The notes under the pieces are model-generated. The model made no database searches, had not been told where the DNA came from, and was given only the letters and a program-made list of their open reading frames with translations. A DNA stretch of 64,000 nt from Corydoras sp. C115 (lineage: Eukaryota; Chordata; Actinopteri; Siluriformes; Callichthyidae): assembly GCA_019802505.1 (NCBI GenBank), contig JAFMOC010000299.1, forward strand, positions 156,001-220,000, given 5' to 3'. This document shows positions 20,461-30,430 of the stretch, in pieces. The first letter of the stretch is position 1. Every line of letters starts with the position of its first letter. The position numbers were made by a program, and so were the translations under genes.

Positions 20461-20606
20461 TTATCCATCCATTCTTTATCTTATGCTTTATCCTCTACTA
20501 GGGTCGCAGGGGGGTTCCCCATGCCCATTCAGGGGAGAACTTTTCGGGTGCTGGGCAGATACTCCCTGAAAGGATGCCAATCTATCGCTGGACACACACT
20601 CACTCA
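20461..20606 (-). mobile_element. SINE-A 3' fragment, reverse
   Basis: Tail to CTATCGCTGGACACACACTC; the head half is missing. Confidence 0.85.
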
Positions 20607-20877
20607 TCTCTTCTACGATTGGATGCGACTGCTGTTAGTGTTTGGAACACCTCGCCGGTTCGAGGCCTGCTGAGTGAGACTAGTGATGGCTTTTATCCTC
20701 GCCTTGCTGTATCTTGTCTCCCCCCCTTACTTAACAATTGATCTCCGTTGGTTTCTTGTCTCGTGTCTTACACATTACGGTTTTTGAAGAACAGTTACTT
20801 TTCCGTGACCCCCCCCCATCTGTTAACATAGGTATGCAGGTCGGTGTTTAATGATTCGTTGGGGTGGGGTGCTTTAC

Positions 20878-21044
20878 CTTCGATGGTCTGTGATTAGAGC
20901 AGTCACAGTCACTCTTTCCTCGGCAGCGGATCTCCTTCACCTGGAAGGTAAGGGGGAAGTATGAGAACGGTGTGTTCCACCCATCAGGATACTGCAGTTC
21001 CAGCATCCGGTTCTTCTTCTCAATACGCACTTTGTCTGGTCTCA
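20878..21044 (-). CDS. il12b: il12b coding exon 5
   Basis: 167 nt between an acceptor (GTGTACAG before TGAGACC) and a donor (CGAAG then GTAAAG at 20,877). It begins with two bases that complete a valine codon with exon 4 and ends in phase 0. It encodes the first strands of the C-terminal fibronectin III domain, with YPDGWNTPFSYFPLTFQV equivalent to the YPDTWSTPHSYFSLTF stretch of mammalian p40. The cysteines in IRC and DCDC are probable disulfide partners. The acceptor lies beside an (AC)n tract (21,047-21,086), so the polypyrimidine tract on the transcript strand is a GT repeat. Confidence 0.92.
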
Positions 21045-21046
21045 CT

Positions 21047-21086
<40 letters not shown>
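21047..21086. repeat. (AC)n microsatellite at the il12b exon 5 acceptor
   Basis: About 18 units, beginning 3 bp from the exon; length changes here would alter the splice acceptor region. Confidence 0.95.
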
Positions 21087-21087
<1 letters not shown>

Positions 21088-21265
21088 TTAACACTGCAGC
21101 TTTTTCACATTTTAGGAATCAGAATATTTAAAAAAGGAATATTTTAAATATTGTTTTGGTCGCTAGTTTAATAAAGTTCTTTATCTAATTCAGTTTATCT
21201 CGGATAAAACATACTCTACGAAGGCGTCACCGCCGGTACTTGCTAACAGCCGAAGCCTCAGAGTA

Positions 21266-21372
21266 GAACATAGATGTCAAACTCGTGGCCCGCGGGCCAC
21301 ATCCGGCTCGTAATTCTATTCAATTCGGCCCGCGATATCATTTTACATCGATCTGTTATTATTGTTATTAAT
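21266..21372 (+). repeat. Repeat C (GCCCGCGGGCC element)
   Basis: AGATGTCAAACTCGTGGCCC, GCGGGCCACATCCGGCTCG and the ATCGATCTGTTATTATTGTT part recur at 41,036 and 55,975. The start resembles termini of fish hAT elements, but no far end is visible. Confidence 0.65.
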
Positions 21373-21660
21373 GATTCCAAGTTTGAATCTGGGTGGAGTT
21401 TGCATGTTCTCACCAAATTGCCCCACGTGGGTTTCCTCCGGGTTCTCCGGTTTCCTCCCACAGTCCAAAAACATGGATCAAGGTCAATTGAATTCTCCAA
21501 ATTGCCCCATATAGAGTGTGTCTGTGTGAGTGTGTGTTCAGTGATAGATTGCCCCCCTGTCCTGGGTGTATCTGCCCAGCGCCCGAAACGTTCTCACCTG
21601 GATGGGCATGGGGAACCCCCCAATGACCCTAATAGAGGATAAAGCGGAAGATAATGGATG
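21373..21660 (+). mobile_element. SINE-A, rearranged head
   Basis: Starts at TGAATCTGGGTGGAGTTTGC; a short misplaced AAATTGCCCCACG sits at 21,415, then the body and tail are normal. Confidence 0.85.
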
Positions 21661-21662
21661 TT

Positions 21663-21948
21663 TGGCGGCACGGTGGCTTAGTGTTTAGCACGTTCTCCTC
21701 TCAGCGCTTCTCCGGTTTCCTCCCACAATCCAAAAGCATGGATCAAGGTCAATTGAATTCTCCAAATTGCCCCATATAGAGTGTGTTTGAGAGTGTGAGT
21801 GAGTTTGTGCCCAGCGATAGATTGTCCCCCTGTCCTGGGTGTATCTACCCAGCGCCCGAAACGTTCTCCCCTGGATGAGCATGGGGAACCCCCCCCACAC
21901 ACACAACCCTAGTAGAGGATAAAGTGGAAGATAATGGATGGATGGATA
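21663..21948 (+). mobile_element. SINE-A with internal deletion
   Basis: GGCGGCACGGTGGCTTAGTG head, then a jump from CAGCGCTT to CTCCGGTTTCC (about 75 bp lost), then normal to GGATGGATGGAT. Head to tail with the previous copy. Confidence 0.88.
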
Positions 21949-22150
21949 GTCTTTGAGTTCTAAATTAATGCTTAATTAATACACCATTCTTAGTTAATAC
22001 AGTGCTTTCTGATGAGGTGAGGGTGCTGAATACAGCTTTTGGAAGGTACCACGAGTCACATGGCAGCTTTAAAAAATACTCTAATGAATCTAATGTTGAA
22101 TTGGAGAATATCTGCAATGTGGGTTTTTTCATATCATTAAACTCTAAGAT

Positions 22151-22502
22151 GGCAGCACGGTGTCTTAGTGGTTTAGCACGTTCGCCTCTCAGCACTAGGG
22201 ATTCCTGGTTCGAATCCCCATCTGCATGGAGTTTTCATGTTCTCCCCGTGTCCGCGTGGGTTTCCTCCGGGTTCTCCGGTTTCCTCCCACAGTCCAAAAA
22301 TATGGATCAAGTCAATTGAGTTCTCCAAATTGCCCCATATACAGTAGAGTGTGTGTGTGAGTGAGTGTGTGCCCAGCGATGGATTGGCGCCCTCTCCTGG
22401 GTCTATCTGCCGAGCGCCCGAAACGTTCTCCCCTGGATGGGTATGGGGAACCCCACCACGACCCTACTAGAGGACAAAGCGGGAGATAATGAATGAATGA
22501 AT
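22151..22502 (+). mobile_element. SINE-A, GAAT-tailed young subfamily
   Basis: Complete, with the perfect duplication AAACTCTAAGATGG on both sides. Tail GATAATGAATGAATGAAT. Confidence 0.94.
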
Positions 22503-22713
22503 AAACTCTAAGATGGAACCGTCCACTTTTGGTGAATCGGTACTTCACCCAGGGTTTCCAGTTAAAGTTCTGAATTCACAACAGCATTTCATAAAGATTT
22601 TACTAAATGAGGATGGTGTAGTTTTCAAAAGCCATTAAATACATCTGTCCATCTGAGATTTGGATGGAGTCCCATGACCTCGTCTCATTCACACAGCAGA
22701 AAAGTCGTGGTAC

Positions 22714-22892
22714 CGATGTTGGAGATTTTGAACTGCAGGTGATAGGTCTCAATCACATAGCTGCTTTGGAAATAGATGGTTAAATTGATGTGATCAAGCT
22801 CCTCAGCAAATGGACAGAAGGCATGGTCTTGGCATGAGATGCTGCCGGCACGGGAGTCCAGAGTGCAGCTGAGGTTCCCCACGCTGTGAGAG
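22714..22892 (-). CDS. il12b: il12b coding exon 4
   Basis: 179 nt between an acceptor (TTTGGTTCCAG) and a donor (AACATCG then GTACCA). It starts with one base completing an arginine codon with exon 3 and ends with one base of the next codon. It encodes the rest of the first fibronectin III domain: SVGNLSC, SISCQDHAFCPFAEELDHIN, then YFQSSYVIETYHLQFKISNI. The CP.AEE pattern matches the ACPAAEES stretch of mammalian p40, and ISNI matches its FIRDI domain end. Cysteine spacing fits the family. Two N-linked glycosylation sequons are visible (NLS, NLT). Confidence 0.93.
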
Positions 22893-23099
22893 CTGGAACC
22901 AAAGGAACACAACGGACGTTAATGCTTCTCATCTCTGATGGCTTCTGATTCTGACGTCATGAAGCTTAGGACAGCGTCCCATTAAAAAAAACACGTTTAA
23001 ATGTTTAATCCTGCAAATTGAGGAGGACTTTACAATATTAGAGGGACGGGATAGGTAGGAGGTTCATTAATGTGGTGATGATGTAGAACATGCAGGTGG

Positions 23100-24340
23100 T
23101 TGGGATTACCACTGTAATCCCTCATAAACACACAGTGCCTCTACTATTATAAGCCCTCATAAACAACTAACATAATCTCTAAAAAAACAACGGTTGCCAT
23201 AACTACAAAAATCACTCAAAACAACTACTATAATCCCTAATTAAACAAGGGTTGTGTCAAAAAATATAATCCCACCAAAATAACTACTACAATCTCTCCT
23301 ACAATCAACAGTTGTCACAACTACTATAATCTTTAAAATAAAAACAATGGTTACCACAACTACTATGATCCCTCATAAACAAGAGTTGTGTCAAATATAA
23401 TCCCGCCAATATATCTCTATAATATCTCATAATCAGGCGGCACGGTGGCTTAGTGGTTAGCACGTTCGCATCTCAGCACTAGGGATTCCCGGTTCGAATC
23501 CCCATCTGGGTGGAGTTTCCATGTTCTCCCTGTGTTTGCGTGGGTTTCCTCCGGGTTCTGCGGTTTCCTCCCACAGTCCAAAAACATGGATCAAGTCAAT
23601 TGAATTCTCAAAATTGCCCCATATAGAGTGTGTCTGTGTGAGTGAGTGTGTGCCCAGCGATGGGTGTATCTGCCCAGCGCCCGAGACGTTCTCCCCTGGA
23701 TGGGCATGGGGAACCCCACCGCGACCCTAATAGAGGATAAAGCGGCAGATAATGAATGAATTAATATCTCATAATCAACAGTTGCCACAACTACTATAAT
23801 CTTTTTTAAAAAAAACAATGATTGCCACAACTACTATAATCCCTCAAAAGCAACTACTATGATCCCTCATAAACAAGGGTTGTGTCAAATATTATAATCC
23901 CGCCAAAACAGCTATTGCAATCTTATTATAATGAATGGTTAACATAACTACTATAATCCACTCTGATCCTGTTAAATAAATAATAGTTGCGTCAAATACT
24001 ATAATTCCTTTCGAAACAACTACTATAATCTCTTATAAACAACGGTTGCCACAACTACTATAACCTTTAATAAACAATGGTTGCCACAAATACCATAATC
24101 CCTCATAAATAACTACTACATTCACTCAAAAACAATTACTTTGATCCCACATAAAAAAGGGTTGCGTCAAATACTAAAATCCCTATAATATAATAATACT
24201 ATAAATTCTCATAATCAACGGTTGCCACAACTACTATCATTTTTAATAAACAACCGTTGCCACAACTACCATAATCCCTCATAAATAACTATAATCACTC
24301 ATAAACAAAGGTTGACAAAACTATAATCCGATATAAACAA
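23100..24340. repeat. Degenerate minisatellite array in il12b intron 3
   Basis: About 25 diverged units of 35-50 bp built from ACAACTACTATAATCC, CTCATAAACAA and GGTTGCCACAACTAC. It fills most of the intron between coding exons 3 and 4. A SINE-A copy split it at 23,436. Confidence 0.9.
23436..23762 (+). mobile_element. SINE-A, GAAT-tailed young subfamily
   Basis: Complete copy with the 15-bp duplication AATATCTCATAATCA on both sides, inserted in the minisatellite. A deletion of about 18 bp removed GATTGGCGCCCTGTCC. Confidence 0.95.
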
Positions 24341-24419
24341 TAGAAATGAGAAATTTTATTGATGTTGTTTTAAGAAAAAAAACCCCATGAGTTTCCAAGA
24401 TTATGATTTAAAAATTTAC

Positions 24420-24522
24420 CGGGTAATTTTAATGAGCGCGACTTTTCCAGTCCTTGTTCCATCCCATCTCCAAAAGCATCGGAAAAGCCCGCTGTAGTTG
24501 TTTGTCAAGCAATGAACGTAAC
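24420..24522 (-). CDS. il12b: il12b coding exon 3
   Basis: 103 nt between an acceptor (TTTTAAAAG) and a donor (ACCCG then GTAAAT). Two leading bases complete a glycine codon with exon 2; two trailing bases begin an arginine codon. It encodes the start of the first fibronectin III domain: YVHCLTNNYSGLFRCFW and RWDGTRTGKVALIKIT. NYSG-F-C-W is a hallmark of p40 (mammals: NYSGRFTCWW), and the two cysteines are the expected domain pair. NYS is a glycosylation sequon. Confidence 0.94.
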
Positions 24523-24689
24523 CTTTTAAAAGAAAAGTAGAATTAATTTAATATATTTATCATATTGAAAATGTTTTTTAACTGAAAATTATATATTTTC
24601 TTATTTTCATGCCTGACAGTCAGAATGATTTATAAATCAAAGACCTGAGTGTCTGCTCTTATCAGGTAATATTTGGTATTGTGCTGTAC

Positions 24690-24959
24690 CTTTCTCAGCT
24701 GTATAACTGATGATCTTCCTGTAGGGCCACTGCACCAGGACCAGAGTGTGGTTCAGGTAGTTCCCCTCTGTGGTGGAGCAGGTGTAGTTTCCTCCCTGAT
24801 GCTCCTCCACCTTTATATAAATTTGGTTGGTCTGCTCCGGGAGCTTTTCTCCACTCTCTCCTCTCCAGGTGACGTTCTGTCCTTCGAAGGCTCTGCCGCA
24901 CAGCAGTGGAACCAGAACCTTCCCCCCATATTTAGCCACATCGGCATCTACCACCAAAA
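24690..24959 (-). CDS. il12b: il12b coding exon 2 (Ig-like domain)
   Basis: 270 nt between an acceptor (CTGATTTCAG) and a donor (GAGAAAG then GTACAG). It encodes the N-terminal immunoglobulin-like domain: VVDADVAKYGGKVLVPLLC (first cysteine), NVTWRGESGEKL, YIKVEEHQGGNYTC (second cysteine, in the Y-x-C pattern) and HTLVLVQ. This layout matches p40 domain D1. Three sequons are visible (NVT, NYT, NHT). The two leading bases join the last base of exon 1 into a valine codon. Confidence 0.94.
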
Positions 24960-25072
24960 CTGAAATCAGACGGAAACGAAATAATAATACAAATAAAACA
25001 CACGTTCAGATGTTCAACAAGCAGTGATTGACTTCAAAAATGTTTACACATATTTTTCTTTTAAACTTCTAG

Positions 25073-25422
25073 GGCAGCACGGTAACTTAGTGGTTTAGCA
25101 TGTTCTCCTGTCAGCACTAGGGGTTCCCGGTTCGAATCCCAATCTGGGTGGAGTTTCCATGTTCTCCCCGTGTCCGTGTGGGTTTCCTCCGGGTTCTGCG
25201 GTTTCCTCCCACAGTCCAAAAACATGGATGAAGTCAATTGAATTCTCCAAATTGCCCCATATAGAGTGTGTCTATGTGAGTGAGTGTGTGTCCAGCGATA
25301 GATTGGCACCCTGTCCTGGGTGTATCTGCCCAGCGCCTGAAACGTTCTCCCCTGGATGGGCATGGGGAACCCCCCCGCGACCCTAGTAGAGGATAATGCG
25401 GAGGATAATGGATGGATATATA
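25073..25422 (+). mobile_element. SINE-A, full-length copy
   Basis: GGGCAGCACGGTAACTTAGT to GGAGGATAATGGATGGAT, in il12b intron 1 (between coding exons 1 and 2). Confidence 0.9.
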
Positions 25423-25990
25423 GCTTATATTTATATGTAGAAGTGAAGCATGGTGGTGCAGTAGTTAATTCAAAGTAAGAGTGAAGAAGGTATTTTTCTG
25501 TGGATTTGCATGTTCTCCCCATGTCTATGTTGGATATCTTTTTAAAAATAACATGCCTAGTGTTTAATTGAATGTAATAATGTGCCTCCAAATATAAACC
25601 TATTATAATATATCTGCCCTGCAATTAACTGTCCGGGTATTTAACACTGGCCTAATTATGGTACTGTTGGTCCTCTGTCTGCAAACATCTTGTGAGCCGA
25701 AAGTGGTCCTCATAGGACAACATTAACAGAACACATCTGGGGCCATGTCCATGGTACTGAAACCTACAAGTCATCCGTAAAGTCACATGGTCCACAACGT
25801 GTTTGATTCCCAACTAATTGTCGTCAATCCTGTGGACATGTGGTTGTAGATGATGAGTAAGGATGTGAGACACATCTGGGCCAGAATAATTTCGCTGTCT
25901 GAGTCGGGATAGGCTCCACCCCCTCATAATGAGCCTGATTGTAATAGTCCTTGAAAAGGAAATGAATTAGAAATAAGATGAGATATGTTT
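25423..25990. other. il12b intron spacer
   Basis: AT-rich start, then old repeat-like text near 25,680-25,900. TCTGAGTCGGGATAGGCTCC at 25,900 resembles other dispersed fish repeats. No exon. Confidence 0.4.
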
Positions 25991-26007
25991 TTTTAAGCAA
26001 CACAAAC

Positions 26008-26104
26008 CATTTGGTTGAAGCGTCCAGTAACGTTCAGCCACTTTGATGGCTCCAGCTGTGGTGTGCAGAAGAAGAGGCAGAACTCCCAGCATGAGAAAAA
26101 ACAT
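26008..26104 (-). CDS. il12b: il12b coding exon 1: interleukin-12/23 subunit p40, signal peptide
   Basis: Interleukin-12 p40 is a secreted, receptor-like cytokine subunit. It pairs by a disulfide bond with p35 or p19 to form IL-12 or IL-23, which drive Th1 and Th17 responses. Six exons (this one, 24,690, 24,420, 22,714, 20,878 and 16,560) join in phase to 930 nt, 309 codons plus stop, the family's normal length. The exon encodes a hydrophobic signal peptide, MFFLMLGVLPLLLHTTAG, then AIKVAERYW and the mature N-terminus. The ATG directly follows the acceptor TTAAACAG, so the 5' untranslated exon lies upstream. An in-frame ATG four codons later is a weaker start. Teleosts have several p40 paralogues; which one this is cannot be settled here. 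Confidence 0.92.
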
Positions 26105-26477
26105 CTGTTTAAGCAAAACATCATCTGAATATTAAATGATGCAGTTCTTATGTAATTATTATTATAATTTAATCCTGGCTCATCCAGAAGAGCTGTGCTA
26201 CTGCCATGGCAACTGCGTAAACTTAAGTAGATTTTCATATGAGAACATTAAATTGGTCCACATGTTCCAAAACACTGCTACCTACATATGAGCCATACAT
26301 GGTCCACATGTGCTTCACATATGGTGATAATGTCACAGTGTTGCCTATGTTACTGTGGCATGTGGCCTACATGTGGCTCTTATTAATTGTGTACATTGTT
26401 TATTTGGACGCATTTCGTCCAGGTGCCATAAGTCCATGTGGCATGTGGGCCAGAATCATTTTATTGTCGTGGAAACG

Positions 26478-26535
26478 GAACGCCCGCCTGTCCTGTGTGT
26501 ATCTGCCCAGCACCCGAAACGTTCTCCCCTGGATT
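26478..26535 (+). mobile_element. SINE-A fragment
   Basis: CGCCCGCCTGTCCTGTGTGT to TCTCCCCTGGA only; it abuts a reverse copy. Confidence 0.75.
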
Positions 26536-26537
26536 AG

Positions 26538-26860
26538 TCCATCCATTATTTTCCGCTTTATCCTCTACTAGGGTCGCGGGGGGGGGGGGGGTGTTCCCCA
26601 TGGCCATCCAGGGGAGAATGTTTCGGGCGCTGCGCAGATACACCCAGGACAGGACACCAATCTATCACTGGACACACACTCACTCACACACACACTCTAT
26701 ATGGGGCAATTTGGAGAATTCAATTGACCTTGATCCATGTTTTGGACTGTGGGAGGAAACCAGAGAACCCGGAGGAAACCCACGCGGACACGGAGGGAAC
26801 ATGGAAGAGAACATGGAAACCTGGTGCTGAGAGGAGAACATGCTAAACCACTAAGCCAAC
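26538..26860 (-). mobile_element. SINE-A, reverse copy
   Basis: TCCATCCATTATTTTCCGCT to CTAAACCACTAAGCC, with a G-run at 26,578-26,591 and a small duplication of AGAACATGGA. Confidence 0.87.
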
Positions 26861-26953
26861 CATCCATTATCTTCTGCTTTATCCTCTAATGGGGGGGGGG
26901 GGTTCCCGGGACAGGACGCCAATCTACCACTGAACACACACTTACACACACAC

Positions 26954-26987
<34 letters not shown>

Positions 26988-27118
26988 TATGGGCCAATTT
27001 GAATAATTCAATTGACCTTGATCCATGTTTTTGGACTGTGGGAGGAACCCGGAGGAAACCAATGCAAACACAGCTCTGGATTTGAATCTGGATCCCCAGG
27101 CACAGATGTGATAAATAC
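26861..27118 (-). mobile_element. SINE-A, decayed reverse copy
   Basis: CCATCCATTATCTTCTGCTT to GGATTTGAATCTGGATCCCC; several internal deletions and a (AC)n tract at 26,950-26,984. Confidence 0.8.
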
Positions 27119-27663
27119 TATGGTTCCATGAAAGCACAAAGAAACGTTCCCTCAGTTCTAGTAAGAATTAAAGGAGAACGCTGTCTGACCTTTAACTATT
27201 TTATAGTTACAGTAATAAAGCATTGTGTTTTCATGTCAGGTCAAGGATCTGGGTGTCGTCCTGGACAGCACTCTTTCTTTTCAATCGCACATCAATAACA
27301 TTACACAGTCTACTTATTTCCACCTGCGAAACATTAATTGCCTCCGTCCCTCTCTTACTCCCCATACCACAGAAATTCTTGTTCACAGTCCAGTCACCTC
27401 TCACCTGGACTATTGTAACTCTCTCCTCGCCGGTCTCCCCAACAAAACTCTCCATAGAATCCAACCTGTCCAGAATGCAGCTGCCACCCCCTCCACCCAT
27501 CACATCACTCCGGTCTCGCAGCAGCTTCACTGGTTACCCATTACGTTTCGTTTAGATTACAAAACTCTTCTGGTAACTTTTAAGATTATTCCTAACCTTG
27601 TGCCTCCATATCTGTCCGATTTGTTTCAAATAGCCACGTCGTCCCGTACTCTCGGCCATCCAA

Positions 27664-28085
27664 GTTCAAGTTAAGTTCAAGTAATTTATTTATAGAGCGC
27701 TTTTTACAACAGTACATCTTCACAAAGCAGCTTTACAGAATGAAAAGCCTTTAAACCCCCAAAGAGCAAGCCGAAGCAACAGTGGCAAGAAAAAACTCCC
27801 TGTATTGTTGTTATTTAAGGAAGAAACCTTGTGAGGACCAAGACTCAGTGGGGAACTTATCCTCCTTCAGCGGCCAGGCAGCAACAACAGTATAGGACAG
27901 TGATGTACAGATATTTAACAAATGGAAAAACTCTAACAACTGGAAAACTATATGTGAATCCATTAAGGGCGTCCTGCAGGACCGCCAATCCAATTAATAT
28001 TCAGGTTCCATCCAGTATTCGTTGGCAGAGCCATGGATGAAGGTCTGACTACACCTCCAGGAAGCCGTTCACACCTCAAAAGAAA
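27664..28085 (+). repeat. Repeat B, long copy inserted in the L2 fragment
   Basis: Starts CAAGTTCAAGTTAAGTTCAA, then TAATTTATTTATAGAGCGCT, CACAAAGCAGCTTTACAG and AACCTTGTGAGGACCAAG, ending near TGAAGGTCTGACTACACC. Non-coding. The LINE reading frame continues on the far side. Confidence 0.8.
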
Positions 28086-28321
28086 AAAGTCCTCTTCCAT
28101 TCATCGAACTCTGGAACTCACTATCCTCTACTCTAAGAAATACTGAATCACTCTCTCGATCTAAATCTGGACTCAAATATCAATTGTTTAAAATCGCTTG
28201 TTCATTATAATCAATGTTATCTTCAGTTTTATCATTTTACTGTGTTCTTATTTTTACGTTATGTACATGTCTTACTTGCTGTACGGTGTCCTTGGGTGTT
28301 AGAAAGGCGCCTTGAACAAAA

Positions 28322-28380
<59 letters not shown>
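28322..28380. repeat. (ATT)n microsatellite
   Basis: About 19 units at the LINE tail. Confidence 0.96.
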
Positions 28381-28382
<2 letters not shown>

Positions 28383-28535
28383 CCGGTAAGGTGCTTTGGA
28401 AAAAAGCGTCTGCTAAATGACTAAATGTAAATGTAAAATGAGATCTAATTAAGTTGAAATTAAAAACATAGGGCACGAAAAATATTCTGAGATTCATCAA
28501 ATCCATTAAAGAACAGAAAGCAGTGCAGAACGTAC

Positions 28536-28760
28536 CTTTACTGAAGGCTCCAGGGAAGTGTGCTGCATCGTCCACACAAGGGAGCTTTTTAAACGTCCAC
28601 CAAAAATTGCCGGGAGGAAGGAACTTCCCCCCCGACGAGAAAAATGTCCAGGGCATAAAGGTTAGGAGAAGCAAACGGCAGCGGGACGAGAGGAAGAGGA
28701 GGAATTTTGTCCTAAACGTTCAGTCTTTCACTTCCACCTTGGCACGGCCTCGGGTTCATG
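28536..28760 (-). promoter_or_regulatory. il12b: Candidate il12b promoter and 5' untranslated exon
   Basis: On the minus strand a strong donor (CAGTAAAG then GTACGT) ends at 28,536. This fits a non-coding first exon, which coding exon 1 requires because its ATG follows an acceptor. Upstream of that donor lie a TTTAAAA box (about 28,585-28,592), a perfect kappaB match GGGAAGTTCC (28,620-28,629), a purine-rich AGAGGAAGAGGAGG ETS-like tract on the plus strand (28,690-28,703) and an ISRE-like GAAGTGAAAGACTGAA (about 28,725-28,740). This order of TATA-like, kappaB, ETS and interferon-type sites recalls mammalian IL12B promoters. Inference from motifs and position. Confidence 0.6.
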
Positions 28761-28779
28761 CGCTCATGCGTTTAGATGA

Positions 28780-29130
28780 AAAAAAATGCCGATTCATCAG
28801 AACCGTTATGATGACGGTGCGTTCAAATACCCAGAGGTGTTTTTTTTTTCTTCCAAACCTTTTAAAAGCTTACAAATGAAAACAGAACCTCTTTTGTTCT
28901 TTTGTTCTAACCAAATCCGATCTGACTTTTTTTTTTCTCAAACCCGGCACGACTTCTGCTTTTTGGCTGTTTTTCGGCGACACCTGTCCCGTCCCCTGAT
29001 TTTCAGGTTTTTCCAAACCATCAGAGCGAGATCATTATCATCAATCCAACTACACTGTGATACGACAACAAACACGGCTACAGAACATGTGTAGAACTTT
29101 TCATGAACCTTAAACGGTACGCTGCTTAAA
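28780..29130. other. Upstream flank of il12b, unassigned
   Basis: Contains T-runs and AT-rich text. No motif strong enough to annotate. Confidence 0.35.
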
Positions 29131-29318
29131 GTCCAAAAACATGGATCGATTGAATTCTCCAAATTGCCCCATATATGTGAGTGAGTGAGTGTGTGTTCAG
29201 TGATAGATTGGTATCCTGACCTGGGTGTATCTGCCCAGCGCCCGAAACATTCTCCCCTGGATGAGCATGGGGAACCCCCTCGCGACCCTAATAGAGGATA
29301 AAGCAGAAGATAAGGGAT
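29131..29318 (+). mobile_element. SINE-A, head-truncated copy
   Basis: AGTCCAAAAACATGGATCGA to AGATAAGGGATG. Confidence 0.85.
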
Positions 29319-29319
29319 G

Positions 29320-29682
29320 CAGGGTGGCACGGTGGCTTAGTGTTCAGCATGTTCTCCTCTCAGAGCTGGGAATTCCCGGTTCGAATCCCAATCTGGCTGG
29401 AGTTTCCATGTTCTTCCCCATGTGTTTCCTCCGGGTTCTCCGGTTTCCTCCCACAGTCCAAAAAACATGGATCAAGGTCAATTGAACTCTCCAAATTGCC
29501 CCATATAGAGTGTGTCTGTGTGAGAGATTGTGTGTCTGTGAATGATAGATTTCCCCCCTGTCCTGGGTGTATCTGCCCAGCGCCCGAAACGTTCTCCCCT
29601 GGATGGGCATGGAGAACCCCCCCCCCCCCCCCCGCACGACCGTAGTAGAGGATAAAGTGAAAGATATGGATGGATGGATAAA
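29320..29682 (+). mobile_element. SINE-A, full-length copy
   Basis: GGGTGGCACGGTGGCTTAGT to AAGATATGGATGGATGGATA, with a C-run at 29,616-29,633. Confidence 0.9.
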
Positions 29683-29769
29683 CCTTCTTCTATGAAGTGT
29701 TGTTTGGTTTTGTGGGTGCCACCTCTGATCTAAATCACTGATCATCTGACGGGAAAATATTGTTCATTG

Positions 29770-29965
29770 TTTTTCAGCTATATAAGCCAAAATGCTCAGA
29801 TCTCAAGGTGGTGGAAGAGCATCCTCTCACGAGGCTCCTCAACTTTGGAACAGCCTTCCAGTTTCTGATTCTAAATCATTATCAATCTTTAAACGTTAAA
29901 AGTAGATTAAAAGCACATTTATATACCTTGGCGTCTATTTATTTCGCTGTAGATGAAGGTGAGGA
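29770..29965 (+). pseudogene. LINE fragment (ORF2 C-terminal end)
   Basis: A shifted frame reads SSHEAPQLWNSLPVSDSKSL followed by a helix-like LKAHLYTLAS, the closing part of L2-type LINE ORF2. No more of the element is present. Confidence 0.65.
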
Positions 29966-30430
29966 TCTCAGGCTTGGCGGTGATGGGTTGGTGTTCTGGG
30001 ATCAGTCTGTGATGGTCCTCAGCTCTTCATCAGTAGAGGGTGTGGTGCTGAAATGCTGCTATTCCAGAGAGCCCTCTTACCTTGTTTACCTGCAGTATCT
30101 GCCTCTTTAAGGTCAGCTCTTCCAGTCAGCCATACCCGAGTCACATGCTGCAGTGTGTCAGGTTCTGACCTCTCCTTCATTACTGAGCTGTAACTTCTCA
30201 AAGCTTTTATTTTCGGTTTTCTTCTGAGGTGTCGCCGGCTCCTTGTCCGCAACACCGTCAGAACGTTACAGTGATGAGCGTGTAGCGCTTTCGTTTTTAC
30301 TGAGGATCAAAGGGACGCTGATGATTAAACTCATCTGCATAAACTTTTGGTTCTGATGGACAGAACCTGACGTCAGGACGTTAGGATCTCACAGAGAACC
30401 AGAAGATTTGAATCAGATATGTAGAACTAA
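29966..30430. other. Unassigned spacer
   Basis: A 116-codon plus frame (29,760-30,110) ends here, but it reads through LINE sequence in a wrong frame. No exon recognised. Confidence 0.4.

Larger units (their letters stand above)
27200..28440 (+). pseudogene. L2-type LINE 3' part (reverse transcriptase C-terminus)
   Basis: 27,225-27,660 encodes VKDLGVVLDSTLSFQSHINN, then SHLDYCNSLLAGLPNKTLHR, QNAAA and LHWLPITFRLDYKTLL, the C-terminal RT region of L2-type non-LTR retrotransposons. After repeat B (27,664-28,085) the frame resumes with LWNSLSS-type coding to about 28,210. The end is an (ATT)n run (28,322-28,380) and AAGCGTCTGCTAAATGACTA, the L2 tail. 5'-truncated and inactive. It lies in the il12b 5' intron. 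Confidence 0.88.

Noticed and set aside
23100..24340. CRISPR-like array of spaced repeats
   Set aside because: Units and spacers both diverge, there are no conserved direct repeats with unique spacers, and the DNA is vertebrate.
25061..25624. 187-codon minus frame
   Set aside because: It crosses a full SINE-A copy; the same peptide phrases (HTHSHRHTLYGAIWRIQ) occur at every SINE-A copy.
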